Of a DNA stretch of 64,000 nucleotides, positions 44,365-56,400 are shown piece after piece (positions within the stretch are counted from its first letter, which is position 1; every line of letters begins with the position of its first letter). A program made the translations under genes and the position numbers. The stretch comes from Flaccisagitta enflata. Lineage: Eukaryota; Chaetognatha; Sagittoidea; Aphragmophora. Below the pieces are notes generated by a model. That model was not told the DNA's origin. It did not search any database and saw nothing but the letters and a program-made list of their open reading frames with translations. The stretch covers positions 100,006,001 to 100,070,000 of the forward strand of contig OZ231126.1 of NCBI GenBank assembly GCA_965153355.1. The letters are read 5' to 3'.

Positions 44365-44861
44365 CTTTACCTATCCCTCACCTACATGGTAGGAATCAAA
44401 TGGAAAGACAAACCCGTGAGGTCAGTGAGATGGGACCCCGTCCCGTCATTGGCGCTCCGCTGTACCTTTCTCGCCTCTTCAGGCGGTAGCGTGGACTTAA
44501 TCTCAAATAGAGAGAAAGCAAGAGTATCCACAAGACCATCACACGTTGGAATGGGTGAAAAATTTCCAATAAGATCCTTCGAAATTAAATGTTGTTGGTA
44601 ATATGCTTTTCATATATACAAACTGACGTTAATGAAATTTTGGTTGAATGTCAAATCACATCGGATAGTTTCCAATCCGTAGCCACCTATCCTCAAGACA
44701 TTGGGAACTTAACTTTTCGCATTTTCGCGAAAATCGATATTTTTCATTGATCCCATTTTTTCGGTCTTATGTAACAGTAGGGAAGTGTAAACATGTTACG
44801 CAAATTGACCCTGACTTTTATGACGCTAGCATCGATATTATATTCAACTTGAGAGAGAGAA

Positions 44862-44954
<93 letters not shown>

Positions 44955-45065
44955 AAGCTCCCCCTCACTCCAATTCACAATCACTAATAGCAGCCCAAAG
45001 GCAGTAAGTGTTCAGCGGTTCCCGTGCCCTGCTTGAGTAGTGTGTGATTTAAGTTGAGGGGAGCA
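44365..45065. other. Unique sequence, (GA)n tract and repeat head module
   Basis: No gene is evident at 44365-44850. (GA)n occupies 44851-44950. 45000-45065 (GTTCAGCGGTTCCCGTGCCC to GGGGAGCA) is a module that also precedes the GGGCAGCGG ends at 45808 and 50214. Confidence 0.55.
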
Positions 45066-45623
45066 GGGCAGCGGCCCCGAAGGGGACGAAGTCCTGTAGA
45101 ACACAGGGGGAATCTGTCCGTCCGTCCCTCCGTCCCTCCGTCAATCCGTTCATCCCCCCCTGCCCCATCCTCAGGGCTTCGTCTCCTTTGGAGCCTATTC
45201 TGACCCAAATTATGCTAGATAACCCAAATCCAAGCAATATGGCCCAAATCTGTTAATGGCCTGTAAAGCATAATGGCCCAATCCAAGCAAAATGGCCCAA
45301 ATTCGGCTGTAGAATTCATAGGATCAGAGCCCACAGGTCAAAATGCATAGCCAAAATGATTGGACCCCAGGACAGAATTGGGGTTTTCTGGCAAGATTTA
45401 GGCCATTTTGCTTGGATTTGGGCCATTATGCTTGGATTTGGGCCATTTTGCTTAGATTTGGGCCATATTGCTTGAATTTAGGGCTATCTAGTTACAATTT
45501 GCTCAGAAAGGCCCCTAAAGGAGACGAAGTCCTGAGGATGGGGCAGGGGGGACAGCACGGATGGGACGTGCACGACGGGCGAGATTCCCAGTTCTTACAG
45601 GACTTCACCCCTTGCCGCTGCCC
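45066..45623. mobile_element. GGGCAGCGG terminal-repeat element, GGCCCAAATC core
   Basis: Inverted ends of about 55 bp (GGGCAGCGGC, GGACGAAGTCCTGTA, GGGAATC). The core holds ~22-bp repeats around GGCCCAAATCCAAGCA in one orientation and their inverse (GCTTGGATTTGGGCC) in the other. The right end runs straight into A8 and then (GA)n at 45631-45727. Confidence 0.7.
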
Positions 45624-45725
<102 letters not shown>

Positions 45726-45807
45726 AACAGGTCGCCTGTTATGGGCCATGTGTGGTCAGCGATACCCGCTCCTGCTTGGAGGATTGTAAATTGAGTGAGA
45801 GGAAGCA

Positions 45808-46286
45808 GGGCAGCGGTCTGAAGGACGATGTCCTGTAGAAAACAGGTTTTTTTTTTGTTTTTCCTGCTTCAAGAAGTGGACGAGATGCTAACTGAAGGCC
45901 TTCAAAAGCCTTAACTGAGGTCTAAGAGGGCTGATGTAAGGCAGGCCTGAGAATGTCAATTGGAAGCTTGAGATAGCTGCCTGAGAGCAATGAATAGAGG
46001 CTATGATGGCTCACCTGAGGCCTGAGAGGCCAGGTTTGAGGCCTGAGAGGCTGGATTTGAGACCTGAGAGGCTGGATTTGAGGCCTGATGTAAGGCCTTA
46101 GAGGCCTGAGAGGGCTGACTTGAGGCCTGAGAGGCAGAATTTGAGGCCCGAGAGGCTAGATTTGAGGTCTCAGTGCCCAGATTTGAGGCCTGAGAGGCCC
46201 GATGAGGGGGGGGACGGAGAAACGAATGAAGGAACGAAAGTCCCCTGTGTTCTATAGGACATCGTCCCCTTTGGGGCCAAGGCCTT
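45808..46286. mobile_element. GGGCAGCGG terminal-repeat element, GAGGCCTGAGAGGCTGG core
   Basis: The left end GGGCAGCGGTCTGAAGGACG and the decayed right end ACATCGTCCCCTTTGGGGCC enclose about nine copies of a ~20-bp unit, TTGAGGCCTGAGAGGCTGGA (46000-46200). Confidence 0.65.
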
Positions 46287-46288
46287 AA

Positions 46289-46887
<599 letters not shown>

Positions 46888-47061
46888 ACACACACACACT
46901 CAGATAAAAAAGATCGAAAGGAAAAAACGCACAGATTGAATAACAAAAACAGATAATCAACCAGACATCATGAAATGCACACACAGAAGAACAAGTACTG
47001 AAAAAAGAGACTTCCATTTACGACTTTTTTCCGGTCGGCGATTAGCCGCCTTTATTGGTAA

Positions 47062-47078
47062 TGATGATGTGGATGATA

Positions 47079-47149
<71 letters not shown>

Positions 47150-47185
47150 AATGATGATGTTGATGTTGATGGTGATGATGATTAT
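47062..47185. repeat. (GAT)n microsatellite, left part
   Basis: GAT repeats end at the left boundary of a hAT-like element. The array resumes at 48881. Confidence 0.9.
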
Positions 47186-47264
47186 CAGGGGCGAATTTGA
47201 CGGGGCGTCAGGGGCAGCAGCTGCTGCCCTTTTTGTTGGGGCAAAAACCCCATCGGCACACAAA

Positions 47265-47350
<86 letters not shown>

Positions 47351-48880
47351 TCAAAATATTTCCAGCTGTGATACAATGGGGTTTTATGGGATCGATCTAC
47401 AAAGCCTATTCATCCCCTCGACAATTCATTTTGTTGTCTAGGTTGATACCCTCGACCAAATCGATCATTTCATGTTCAGGCCTTTTTTTAGAGCGAGCCC
47501 GCGAGCCCGTGGCTCTCTATTTTGCTGTCGGGCTCTCTGGTTTTGCTGGCTCTGAGCCCGGCTGGTTCTCTCAAATTTGGAACTATGTTTTGAACTCAAA
47601 TGGATTGCAAGATTCTCGTCAAATTGGAAGATGAAAACCTAATTCACAAGTTAAGAGTGACTAAAATGAACTTTTACCATAGTCACCTCGTCAAATATAA
47701 ATTGAGCAACAAGTGAAGCATCTCATTTTTTCATGTAAATGCGTCTAATATCATATTGATTGTGTAAAAAGTTGGCATGTGATGATTTTTGCTTCTTTAA
47801 AACAAATTTATTTCTTTTATGAGAGATCAAAAATACCCATTGAAAGATGACAGTGTCATGAGGCTCACACATTTAAAAAAAATCGAGCAAAATATTCAGT
47901 TTTTTAAGTCGTCTACACGCTACTGCATAACCCACTATGTTGGGAGGTCTGTCCATCTCATGGTCTGTCCATTCATTAGCCCATCTGTTGCTCTATTGGT
48001 CGGAGACACTTTTTTCCGCATTTACAAGTGATTCAAATGTCACTGATTCTGCCCAAACGTTTTTTAGCAACTTTCCTCACTACCCCTGCCCGCCCACTCA
48101 CAATTTAGATAGCCTTCCATCCAGCATTGTTTTTTTGCCGGGCTCGCTGTTTTGCCATCGGGCTCTGTAAGATTGTGAGGAGAGAGCCCGGTTGGCTCAG
48201 CTAAAAAAGTCACTAAAAAAAAGCCTGTTCATGTTTCCAAATTTTCACCAAAAAATCAACATTCTCTTTAAAAATGTCCAATGGAAAACAATTCCGTTTT
48301 ACCACCAAGAGGTGAAAAGTACAATGATCCAAATGTGACAAAATGTTTGACAATGACTATGCTTCACATCATACGACAAAACATCATCCTTGGGCTTGTT
48401 TATACTTTAAATAGTTAACATTTTACACTGAAGAAAAGCAAGACTTTTTTTTTTCATGATAACGCATTAGTTACTTTAAAAAGCAATGCTATTAATATTA
48501 GTTGCATAATTAGCTCCAATTAACCCTCCAATTAGCGCCCCCTTTATATTGTAGATGAACTGTCATTTAGTTTATCTTTTTCATGAAAGGCTTCCAAAAT
48601 GCTAAATTTGACTCAAAATGGAGATATTCCTTGCATATATCTGTTTGAAAGTCTTTGAAACTGGCTCATTGTGTTGTTTTATATCATCATTTTGCTCAAT
48701 ATTTCTGTTCAAATCTCTTCTGAAAAGTATAACACCAAGAAAAAAAAGAGGGGCGCTTTTTGGAGGGGGGGGCGCTTTTTAGAAAAAATATGGTAATAGA
48801 AAAAACACTGGGACACATGACTTGTTGGGACACAGATTTTGGCTTGCTACCCCCAAAATTTGGGCTCAAATACGCCCCTG
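47186..48880. mobile_element. hAT-like element inserted into a (GAT)n array
   Basis: The left end CAGGGGCGAATTTGA and the right end (read inverted) CAGGGGCGTATTTGA form TIRs. The flanking 8-mers ATGATTAT and ATGATGAT agree at 7 of 8, although in a GAT repeat this is weak proof. The interior has (GA)n at 47267-47350, the nested MITE at 47477-48227, and no transposase frame. It shares TIR type with 51554-60656. Confidence 0.6.
47477..48227. mobile_element. Non-autonomous hAT element, 751 bp, perfect 8-bp TSD
   Basis: The TIR is CAGGCCTTTTTTTAG on the left and CAGGCTTTTTTTTAG read inverted on the right. TTCATGTT lies immediately outside both ends (47469-47476 and 48228-48235). GC-rich GAGCCCG blocks sit just inside each end. 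There is no coding capacity. Confidence 0.9.
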
Positions 48881-49013
<133 letters not shown>

Positions 49014-49069
49014 AATGATACTATGTCTTTAGTGGCGTGTACGGGTGTCGGCGTTTACTTCTAACAAGA

Positions 49070-49479
<410 letters not shown>

Positions 49480-49690
49480 TTTTGTTATGCCAAGTCTCAG
49501 TTTTGAGCTCTTGAGTGTAGGCAGTCCTATCTCGGTTTTTTTAGTCAAATTATTTGAAACAAGGATTTGCTAGTTTCTGCTTAACTATGGGCCTGTACAA
49601 CAGAAACCATGACTGTTTGAAAGCTCTGCCAAAAAACGACGTTGTTGGTCAGTATTGCTTTATTCATTTAGAAAAGGCATAGTTTTGAAG

Positions 49691-49845
49691 AACGAGGCCG
49701 GATACACGGCAATCCAGTCGCGGACGGTTGGACAGGAGCAGTAATGCGAAAACCGATTGGAAATCAAAAATGTTACGGAGGGACCAACTGACCAACCTAC
49801 TGACCAACACGGCAAGGTGTAGTCGCGTGTCCTTAGCTAAAAAAA
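49691..49845 (+). mobile_element. Hairpin-ended element, subfamily A, full length
   Basis: AACGAGGCCGGATACACGGC head, AGTCGCGGAC decamer, a short GACCAACC core, and a decayed tail (AGTCGCGTGTCCTTAGCT) followed by an A-run. Confidence 0.8.
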
Positions 49846-49910
49846 TCACTAATTGAAGCAATGAAAGTTGGACAATTGCTGTTGTTTCTTGGACAATTGT
49901 TGGATGATTG

Positions 49911-50070
49911 TTTTTAGTTGCGGACATGCAACTCTATAAGAGGCTTTGTCCGTCCGTCCGTTGGTTGGTCCGTCGGTCGGTCCGTCACGCTCGAGTTGAA
50001 AAGTGGGAAAACGCGCATTTCTACCCCTGCCCACCCTTCCGCAACTGGTGGCCGTGTATCCGGCCTTGTT
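49911..50070 (-). mobile_element. Hairpin-ended element, subfamily A, full length
   Basis: The tail TTTTTAGTTGCGGACATGCA-ACT on the left and the head GGCCGTGTATCCGGCCTTGTT-side sequence on the right (read inverted). Both the head-proximal decamer (AGTTGCGGAA) and the tail (CGCAACT) carry the T/A version of the palindrome. It lies opposite the copy at 49691-49845. Confidence 0.85.
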
Positions 50071-50213
50071 GTTTTTTTCTCTTATTCTCATTTGCATTTT
50101 TTTTCTCCCCTGAAGAAGGACATTCTGCAAGTAAATTCAAGATAGTCGCAAAAGCGTTAGATGGTCAGCGGTGCCCATTGCCCCTATGTCAGTGTATATG
50201 AGTGTGATGGTGA

Positions 50214-50625
50214 GAGGGGCAGTGGCCCTAAAGGGGTCGATGACCTATTCTTAGTAAGATTTGGAATTTGAGCCTTGCTGCCAGGATTTGAGCCTTGAAA
50301 CTGGGATTTGAGCCTTAAAGCTAGGATTTGAGCCTCGAGGTTGGGATTTGAGCTTTAGGCTGAGATTTGAGCTTAAGGCTAGGATTTGAGCCTTATGACT
50401 GAAATTTGAGCATTATGACTGAAATTTGGGCATTATGACTGGAATTTGAGCATGGAGACTGCAATTTGAGCCTGAAGGCTGCAATTTGAGCCTCGAGGCT
50501 GCAATTTGAGCCTCGAGGCTGGAATTTGAGCTATGAAGGGGGGGGGGGGTGGCGTACAGAGAAGATCCTTATGTGTAAAAGCATACGTCATCGGCCTCTT
50601 CTGGGCCGCTGCCCAAAAGAACAAT
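50214..50625. mobile_element. GGGCAGCGG-type element, GGGATTTGAGCCTT core
   Basis: The ends GGGGCAGTGGCCCTAAAGGG and, inverted, GGGCAGCGGCCCAGAAG enclose about thirteen copies of an 18-20-bp unit of the type GGCTGGGATTTGAGCCTT. The module GTCAGCGGTGCCCATTGCCC precedes it, as in the copies at 45066 and 45808. Confidence 0.7.
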
Positions 50626-50774
50626 AAATGGAAACAAGGAGCAAGCAATCATTCACCCTGATGTGATCAAGTACTGGGTGCCGATCCTGTCAGCCTAGCT
50701 GCTGATCATCGTCATCGTTGTAGTTTTAAGGATAAGAAGCGCTTCCTCTTCTTCCTCTTTTTAGTTGCATTGAC

Positions 50775-51163
50775 TATTTCACGGAACATGGATCCAATGT
50801 TTTTGTTGCATTCTTAGATTGTTCTAAGGGGTTCAACATAGTTGATCACAGTGGTATTTTTATGAAGATTTCACAAAGAGAAGTACCTCTATGCTTGCTT
50901 AATGTGATTATCTATTGGTTTTGAAATCTATCGAGTGTGGTGAAATGGAATAATGTCTTAAGCAGAAGCTTTGCCGTTACCTCTGGTGTGCGTCAAGGTG
51001 GCGTTTTAAGTTCATGATTGTTTCTTCTTTATGTAGATGATTTAATTGGCACTTTAAGAAAATCGGGTGTTGGTTGTCACATAGTTGATATGTTTATAGC
51101 GGCTATCATGAACGCTGATGACTAAGCATTACTGGCCCCCACACGATCATCCCTTCAGAAACT
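50775..51163 (+). pseudogene. Non-LTR retrotransposon (LINE) reverse transcriptase fragment
   Basis: One plus frame holds three RT motifs in order: motif A (VAFLDCSKGFNIVDH), motif B (SGVRQGGVLSS) and the motif C region (NADD followed by ALLAPT). It is broken by three in-frame stops (two TGA, then TAA directly after ADD) and has no frameshift. The spacing fits Jockey/CR1/L2-type LINEs but the clade cannot be fixed from 130 residues. There is no endonuclease domain upstream. It is cut on the right by a subfamily B hairpin element at about 51180. Confidence 0.8.
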
Positions 51164-51179
51164 TTTTTGGGTTTTTGTG

Positions 51180-51276
51180 GTGCTGCTCACTGCTCCTGCC
51201 CAAATGATCTAGTGATCTCTAATATGGCCCCTGCCCACCCGCACGCTACTGGGGTAGCCGTGTATCCGGCCTTGTT
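51180..51276 (-). mobile_element. Hairpin-ended element, subfamily B, truncated
   Basis: Block CTGCTCCTGCCCAAATGATC, then ATGGCCCCTGCCCACC and the inverted head GTAGCCGTGTATCCGGCC-TTG followed by a T-run. Confidence 0.75.
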
Positions 51277-51307
51277 TTTGGTTGAGTTCGATCGGATTTG
51301 GTTATGA

Positions 51308-51470
51308 ATTAGGCCGGATACACGGCCATCAGTTGCGAACGGGTGGGCAGGGGCGGAAATGCGCGTTTTCTCACTTTTCGACTCGATGGTTACGGATCGA
51401 CCAACCAACCAACCAACCAACAGACGGACGGACAAAGCCGCTTATAGAGTTGCGTGTCCGCAACTAAAAA
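51308..51470 (+). mobile_element. Hairpin-ended element, subfamily A, full length
   Basis: The head GGCCGGATACACGGCC is intact although AACAA has decayed. AGTTGCGAAC decamer, AAATGCGCGTTTTCTCAC block, CCAACCAACC/GACGGACG core, and tail AGTTGCGTGTCCGCAACT plus A5. Confidence 0.85.
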
Positions 51471-51499
51471 GAAAATGTAGGATGAATATGAGTTTACAC

Positions 51500-51553
51500 T
51501 AACAATGCACACTGGCCCAAATCCCACCACCATGAAAAATAAATACCTGTCAC
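51500..51553. repeat. Left remnant of the 82-bp minisatellite
   Basis: The unit block CCCAAATCCCACCACCATG, then AAATAAATACCTGTCAC, matches the array at 60657-61195, from which it is separated by the hAT-like insertion. Confidence 0.8.
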
Positions 51554-51766
51554 CAGCGGCGTATCTGAGCCAAGATTATAGCAGCTGCCGCCTCCAATGT
51601 ATGCCCGACAAAGCTCCTGTCCTACCTATATTACTAAGAATTATTATTATATATAACTTTATATTTCTATTCAAAACTATACATAAATATCTTCTACTAT
51701 GTATTACTAAATATAACTAAATATGACCATACATAACTTGGTACAGCAGTGTGTATTGTGTTACTA

Positions 51767-52374
51767 ACCTTGGGGAAAAAAAAAATGGCGGATTTTAAAA
51801 ACCTTTCTTTTGAACCATAACGCGATATAACATAAGAAAAATGAATGAAAATTGGTGATGCCTGTAAAGCCCTTCGAAAGATCTTTCATTTGAGTCGTGT
51901 CTGGTATCTGTAGCTTTATTCCTTTAGAAATGGCATAGGTTTGAAGAAAAATATCACCAATTGGAAAAAGGGCAAATATTGTCTTTTTTTTTTATTATTA
52001 ATTTTTGTCTCAACGTTTTTCTTAATAATGCTATTCATAATTATCACAGCTACTTGAATCCATGAGCAAATTAAAGAGCTTCAAATTTTCTTCAAAATGG
52101 CGCCAAGAACGAATCTTTTACTCAATGCGTTTAGTTTCTATGTTTCAACAAACAAAAACATGCAATTCCTATAGTGAATTCTCAAATTCCAGACAACCTG
52201 TCTTCATCCCAATGCCATTTCTAAACGAAAAAAGCTAGGACAACCAGCAACGTCTCATTTGAAAGATCTTTTGCAGAGCTTCAAAATGGTCACCGATTTT
52301 TTTTACAGTTTTTCACAATTTAAGGTAGGTAGAATTAGTTTTCCAAAATCCGCCATTTTTTATGTCCCCAAGGT
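51767..52374. mobile_element. TA-flanked MITE (608 bp)
   Basis: The TIR ACCTTGGGGAAAAAAAAAAT, then GGCGGATTTT, pairs with the inverse at 52340-52374. TA lies at 51765-51766 and 52375-52376. The interior has an inner inverted repeat (GAAAGATCTTTCATTTGAG against CTCATTTGAAAGATCTTT). It is non-coding and nested in the hAT-like element. Confidence 0.8.
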
Positions 52375-52439
52375 TATGGAGCCCATTGTTATATACAACC
52401 GAACAACACAAGTTTCGATTTCTGAATACCGCTCTGTCT

Positions 52440-52440
<1 letters not shown>

Positions 52441-52520
<80 letters not shown>
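52441..52520. repeat. (CT)n microsatellite
   Basis: About 37 CT repeats in the hAT-derived strip between the MITE and the BEL/Pao element. Confidence 0.95.
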
Positions 52521-52523
<3 letters not shown>

Positions 52524-52572
52524 CTCTTCCTCCTCCTCGTCCTCTGTCTTCTTCTCCTTTTCTTCGTCTGTC

Positions 52573-52753
52573 TAAAATAAATGGAGGGGTTGGTTATAAT
52601 GAACCTGCTGTTGATAGGATGACAAAATAATAGAAGATAAAGCTGATTGAAGATATTTGAGTTTCGAGGATTTAAATCAGTTTCACCCCTTTTATTTTGC
52701 TGAGGTTATCAATTTCAAACGGGAGCAATCGGGAATTGTGATTGTAGTCGAGT

Positions 52754-52808
<55 letters not shown>

Positions 52809-53329
52809 TCTTATCTCTTTTAAGTATCTATCTGTAGTTATAACCAAACTGCAGAATTAAGCGTCTTTGTTTCCACAATTTATCGACGGAGAATTGCAGA
52901 GATTCAATTTCCCTTTTTTCCACGAAAGGGAGAAAATAAAAGTTCAGAGGTCTTTTCTTTACGGAGAATTTTAATGTAAGTGAATCATTCCAAATTTCAA
53001 TTAAACAAGAAAACATAAAATAGAAAGAAAAAGTTATTACAAAAAGAAAGATTACATTCTTTATCGGCAACAATTGTTATTCTTAGGCGGCATTGGAATA
53101 AAGACTGAAATAAGACGAAGGCCGCCAAAACTGAGAAGGCAACGTGATTCTTACGAAAAGGAGAAAATGAGAATTGACCAGTCAGAAAGGAATTTGACTT
53201 TTAAAAAGGGAGAAAGAATACGTTGAGAAAACTGACGAAGGACAAATTCTTAATACAGTATGAATTATCAAAAGTGCTTTTACAGAGATACAGTTTCTTT
53301 TCTCTAAATTGCTAATCGCGTTTTTTATA
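52573..53329 (-). repeat. 3-prime LTR of BEL/Pao element (757 bp)
   Basis: It matches 59825-60577 from TAAAATAAATGGAGGGG to GCGTTTTTTATA (plus orientation). It contains (GA)n at 52757-52805. It has a ~32-bp block near 52861-52893 that the other LTR lacks, and a few single-base differences. The ends read TATAAA...TTTTA in element orientation rather than the usual TG...CA. Confidence 0.93.
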
Positions 53330-53447
53330 TTCGGCCCCAAAAAACCGATTTGAGGTTTTTTCAAAAAAGATACAAGAATACAAAAATACAACAATTGATT
53401 CAATATTTGATTGACGTTGATCTAAAAACAAAAGTTAGACATCACAA

Positions 53448-56400
53448 TTAATCTTCACATCCTTCGAGTAAGACCAAATTCTGTATTGGTCTCTTGATTG
53501 TTTTTCCTTTGTTATCTTGAAGTGTGACAGAACGAACATGTCCATCACGACCTACATGAGTTTCCTTAACCCTAGCTAAGGGCCAAAGATGACGTTTGAG
53601 ATTTTCTTTCTTGAGAAGAACAAGAGATCCAGGAGTGATGTTTTTCGATCCTTGATGCCACTTTTGACGTGGTTGAAGCGTGGGTACGTACTCATTTACC
53701 CATCGTTTCGTCCAATTCTCCTGAAGACTTTTGAGATACTTCAGTCTCGCAGAGAATGCTGTTTTGGACGGAGGAATGTCCGGCCATGGGTCCGTCGGTT
53801 GTTGAAGAGGTCTGCCGATAAGCATCTCAGCAGGAGTAAGCGGAACTTGATCCGGGTCATCCACTATCGGTGTAAGTGGACGGGAGTTGATTTGCTCTTC
53901 AATTCGAATGATGAGCGTCGCAAGTTCCTTGTCGGTGATGAGAGATTGTCCTAAAACTTTCTTCATCGGAGTTTTGATGCTTCTCACAAGGCGTTCCCAG
54001 AAGCCTCCCCACCAAGGAGCAGCTGGTGGATTGAATTGCCAAATCACGTCAGGCAATTCCTTTGCCGCCTTTTTGAACGTTGAAGCATTATCGCTGTAGA
54101 TGTTGAGAGGTTTTCCTCGTCGAGAGGAAAAACGCGTGAATGCCATCAAAAATTCTTCAGTGGACTGATCATTCACAATCTCCAAATGTACACCACGGGT
54201 TGATGCACAAGTAAAGAGGCAAATCCAACGCTTCTCCGCTTGAGAAGTTGAATCTCTCCTTGGTTTGATGAAAAGAGGTCCAGCGTAATCCAGTCCGACA
54301 TGAGAGAAAGGTGGCAACGCCGTTTTCCTGAAATCTGGTAAATCAGCCATCATTTGTTGACACATTGGCTTGTTGATCCGTTTGCATGTTATGCAAGATT
54401 GTGTTTCGGCCTTTACGGTTGTCATTCCTTTGATGACCCAATATTTTTGACGCAAAATTGCCAACGTCTGGTTTGATCCCGTATGAAGATTTGAGATATG
54501 AACATTTCTGATGAGAAGTCGGGTGAGATGGGATTTGTTTGGGAGAATGATGATGTTTTTTTTTTTTTTTTTTTTTTTAACTCTTCCACTCATTTTGATC
54601 AAACCATCTTCCAAGATTGGATTGAATTGGATCAATTGAGAGTTTCGTGGAATGGCACGATTCTTCTGAAGGCATTCATATTCTTCAGAGAAGAAGGTTT
54701 TTTGCTCTTGGCTGATGAGCTTTGCTAATGCCCTTTTCCGCTGTTGAGCAATCGAGTTATTCGCCCTCGCCCCCAAAGGGCTACAAAAGCGAATCACGTA
54801 CATCATGATCCGCACCAGTTTTTCCAAAGAGCTGTAACGTTCCAAACTGATGACAGGTTCACGAACCTGTGTGATGTTTACAGCCACTTTCCTTTGTTCA
54901 ATATCTGGCTTTTCCATCACAGGCTGATTTGGCCAATCACCTGTTTTGATGAATTCAGGGCCTTCAATCCAGAGCTTGGATTGTGTTTCATCCAAAGGCC
55001 AAATTCCCCTGGATGGGATATCTGCTGGGTTATCGTCTCCAGGTACCCACATGCATTTAACGCCATGACTGCCGCATGTTCGTTGGATTTCCGCAATCCT
55101 GTTCCCAACGAAGGGTTTGTAGCGTGCTGAAGAAGATTCGATCCACCCAAGCGCAATAGTAGAATCTGTCCACAAGAAAGTCTCAATCCCAGATTTGAAA
55201 ACTTCCTCGTGGAGAAAGGCAAGTAAGCGTGAGCCTAACACTGCTCCCAGCAACTCCATGCGGGGGAGTGAGACAACTTTGATGGGCTTTACTCTTGTCT
55301 TGGACATGAGAAAGCAAGAGCCTCTCTCAGAAAATGCATATGCAACAGCGGCATATGCTGATTCACTGGCATCTACAAAGATGTGAAGAACAGTAGGGTT
55401 GCCAAAGAACCGAGGAATTTCAAAGTCAACAACAGTTGCTTTTCTGAATTCTTCCACTTCACGCTTCAACTCATCAGATAGAAGCTGGTCCCAATCAGAA
55501 CCTAGTTGCCATATCTTCTGCATTATCATCTTCCCTTTGCAGATAAGAGGGCTCCTGCCACCAATAGGGTCCCAGAAGGAGGCGATTTTTTGCAAAAATT
55601 CCCTCTTGGTGGTTGGAGTTTTGTCCCACTCTTTGTTGGGGACGCGGAGAGAGTCATGATTTGTATGCCACTGCAAGCCAAGAACTGCAGCTTCTTCACT
55701 ATCATCAGTCCCCTCAATCATGCTCAACAACTCCTTGTTGTTGCTATTGATTTTGTGCACTTTCATGTGCATAGACCCAAAAAAGTCTTTGATTTGAGTG
55801 AGAATATCAACACCATCATCAACTGAATCGCACCCTCCAGGCACATCGTCCATGTAGAGCTCGTTTTCGACAAACTCACAAGCTTTTGGGAATTTTTGTT
55901 GGATGTCATCACGCTGAGCGTGGTATTCACAAGTTGCCATGGACAGGAATGGAGAGGAAGATTCACCGAACATAACACTCGTTTGGCGAGCTATCCCCTT
56001 GGGTGTGATGATTCGATGAAGGTCTTGTTGTTCAACTGGTATCTTTATTTGCCAAAACATCTTTTTGACATCAGACACGAATGCAATTTTTCGTGAACGA
56101 AAGCGTAGAATTGATCCAACAATATCTGGCAATAGATTTGGCCCAACATGTTGAGCGCTGTTCAGGGAAATGCCAAATTTACCCTTGAATGAGGCATTTT
56201 TCACAATCCTCACGGGTGTTGTTGGATGGCCTGGCCTAAGCACCAAGTGCCAAGGTAGGTAGTGGACACCTCCAGCTGGAGTGTCAGCATCAGAGACCAG
56301 TTCTAGAACACCAAGATCAAACTGTTCATCAAAAATCTTTTGAACAGTAGCTCTTTTTTCTGGGTCATTCTTCAGGATGGCTTGCTGTTTCCAATACAGA

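Noticed and set aside
47512-47575. GC-rich repeated GAGCCCG blocks as a regulatory island
   Set aside because: They are internal parts of the hAT MITE family also seen at 7589 and 42475.
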